The notes under the pieces: model-generated
The model's database searches: none
What the model saw: only the letters and a program-made list of their open reading frames with translations
What the model was told of the DNA's origin: nothing
Shown: piece by piece, positions 63,291 to 64,000 of the stretch
Layout of the letters: the number at the start of each line of letters is the position of its first letter
Numbering within the stretch: the stretch's first letter is position 1
DNA from: Allium sativum
Taxonomy: Eukaryota; Streptophyta; Magnoliopsida; Asparagales; Amaryllidaceae
Reading direction: 5' to 3'
Length of the DNA stretch: 64,000 nucleotides
Assembly (NCBI GenBank): GCA_030737875.1
Contig: CM060915.1
Location: 633,270,786-633,334,785, forward strand
Program-made: the position numbers and the translations under genes

Positions 63291-63539
63291 GGCAAATGAA
63301 TAGAATTTTACATCAGGAAAGTTTAGACCCGTGCTTCGCACACGGGTATAACATGATATGGATTTAAAGTAAAGATTTTAAATAGAATCTGTTGTAACCA
63401 ATAGATTGAGAAGATTAATTTATAAATAATATTTTATAAATTAAATAAATTATTTATCATTGGATAAATAGAATATATAAGTCAGGACTTATATAGAGAA
63501 GTAAGAATCGATTTCAACATCGATATTTGAAACTGAATA

Positions 63540-64000
63540 TGGACGTAGAGTTAATCAAAGGAGTTAACCAAAATGTGTTAATCAAAATAAGTTAGAGGAG
63601 TTAATCGATTAGAGTTAGAGTTAATCGATTAGAGTTAGAGTTAATCAGTTAGAGTTAATCGATTAAGAGTTAAATCGAAATTAGTTATTCGAAGTGAGTT
63701 AATCGATTAGAGTTAAATCAGTTAGAATTAGTCGAGTGTTAGTTAATCAAATAGAGTTCGTCGAGTATTGGTTAATCGAAGATAAGAATTTATCAAATAT
63801 AGTTATTCGAAAATGAGTTATTCGAAATTGTTTATTCAAATAGAATTAAAGTAATTATTCGAAATAGTTTATTCGAATAGGAAAAGGGGATTATCGAATA
63901 TAGTTTATTTGAAAGAACGGTAATCGATTATAGTTTATTCGAAAGAAAGATGTAATCGAATATTAGTTATTCGAAGAGAGTAATCGAATATTAGTTATTC
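63540..64000. repeat. Array of TTAATCGATTA and TTATTCGAA repeats
   Basis: GAGTTAATCGATTA units give way to TTATTCGAATA units. The cores TAATCGATTA and ATTCGAAT are self-complementary. The array continues past the window end. Confidence 0.75.

Larger units (their letters stand above)
61604..64000 (+). mobile_element. Long-LTR element D, right segment (runs off the window)
   Basis: Continuation of the sequence interrupted by element E. It holds a GTGAGTAAAACTCACC hairpin near 62341-62356, an array of palindromes at about 62740-63290, an ACCCGTG/CACGGGT hairpin at 63327-63347 and a second palindrome array at about 63540-64000. No supported coding frame; the frames at 61694-62042 on the minus strand lack any motif. 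The architecture (AT palindrome arrays in a very long LTR) parallels element A. Confidence 0.55.

Overview
The window is nuclear DNA of a flowering plant, very probably a eudicot. The evidence is a cytokinin dehydrogenase gene with GT-AG introns, an intronless PPR-DYW organelle RNA-editing factor, tRNA-iMet-primed LTR retrotransposons, an L1-type LINE, and plant-type MITEs (hAT, PIF/Harbinger, Stowaway and Micron-like). It is AT-rich and repeat-dense, with two gene-bearing islands inside nested retrotransposons. I cannot name the species.

Layout. 1-12034: a long-terminal-repeat element (A). Its LTRs are about 6 kb, the left one cut by the window edge, and its internal region is only about 1 kb and non-coding. 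A sits inside the LTR of a minus-strand relative (B, 12035-14427) whose own LTR is only about 0.9 kb. 14428-18140: AT-rich spacer. 18140-23240: a decayed L1-type LINE, split in its reverse transcriptase by a 562-bp hAT MITE with an 8-bp target duplication. 23240-26480: spacer with a degenerate MITE and microsatellites. 26544-28914: a five-exon cytokinin oxidase/dehydrogenase gene (CKX, + strand). 28915-36938: spacer holding a PIF/Harbinger MITE with perfect foldbacks, a duplicated scrap of CKX exon 5 and a tRNA-derived SINE. 36939-38030: a D-cysteine desulfhydrase-like pseudogene (- strand) with several in-frame stops. 38440-40145: a hAT-like remnant and a Stowaway MITE. 40526-42586: a PPR-DYW gene (- strand). 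43002-64000: a three-level nest. Ty3/Gypsy element C has its 3' LTR cut by long-LTR element D, and D is interrupted by Ty3/Gypsy element E, which is complete with both LTRs and a TCTGA target duplication.

Only CKX and the PPR gene look intact. CKX would degrade cytokinins, and the PPR-DYW protein would edit organelle transcripts. They are not an operon and nothing here links them functionally.

The most unusual signal lies in the LTRs, not in proteins. The LTRs of C and E each carry two tandem copies of a roughly 80-nt hairpin whose two stems keep pairing through compensatory base changes in all readable copies, which is good evidence for a selected RNA or DNA structure. The LTRs of A, C and D also carry arrays of short palindromes or hairpins with different sequences but similar spacing.
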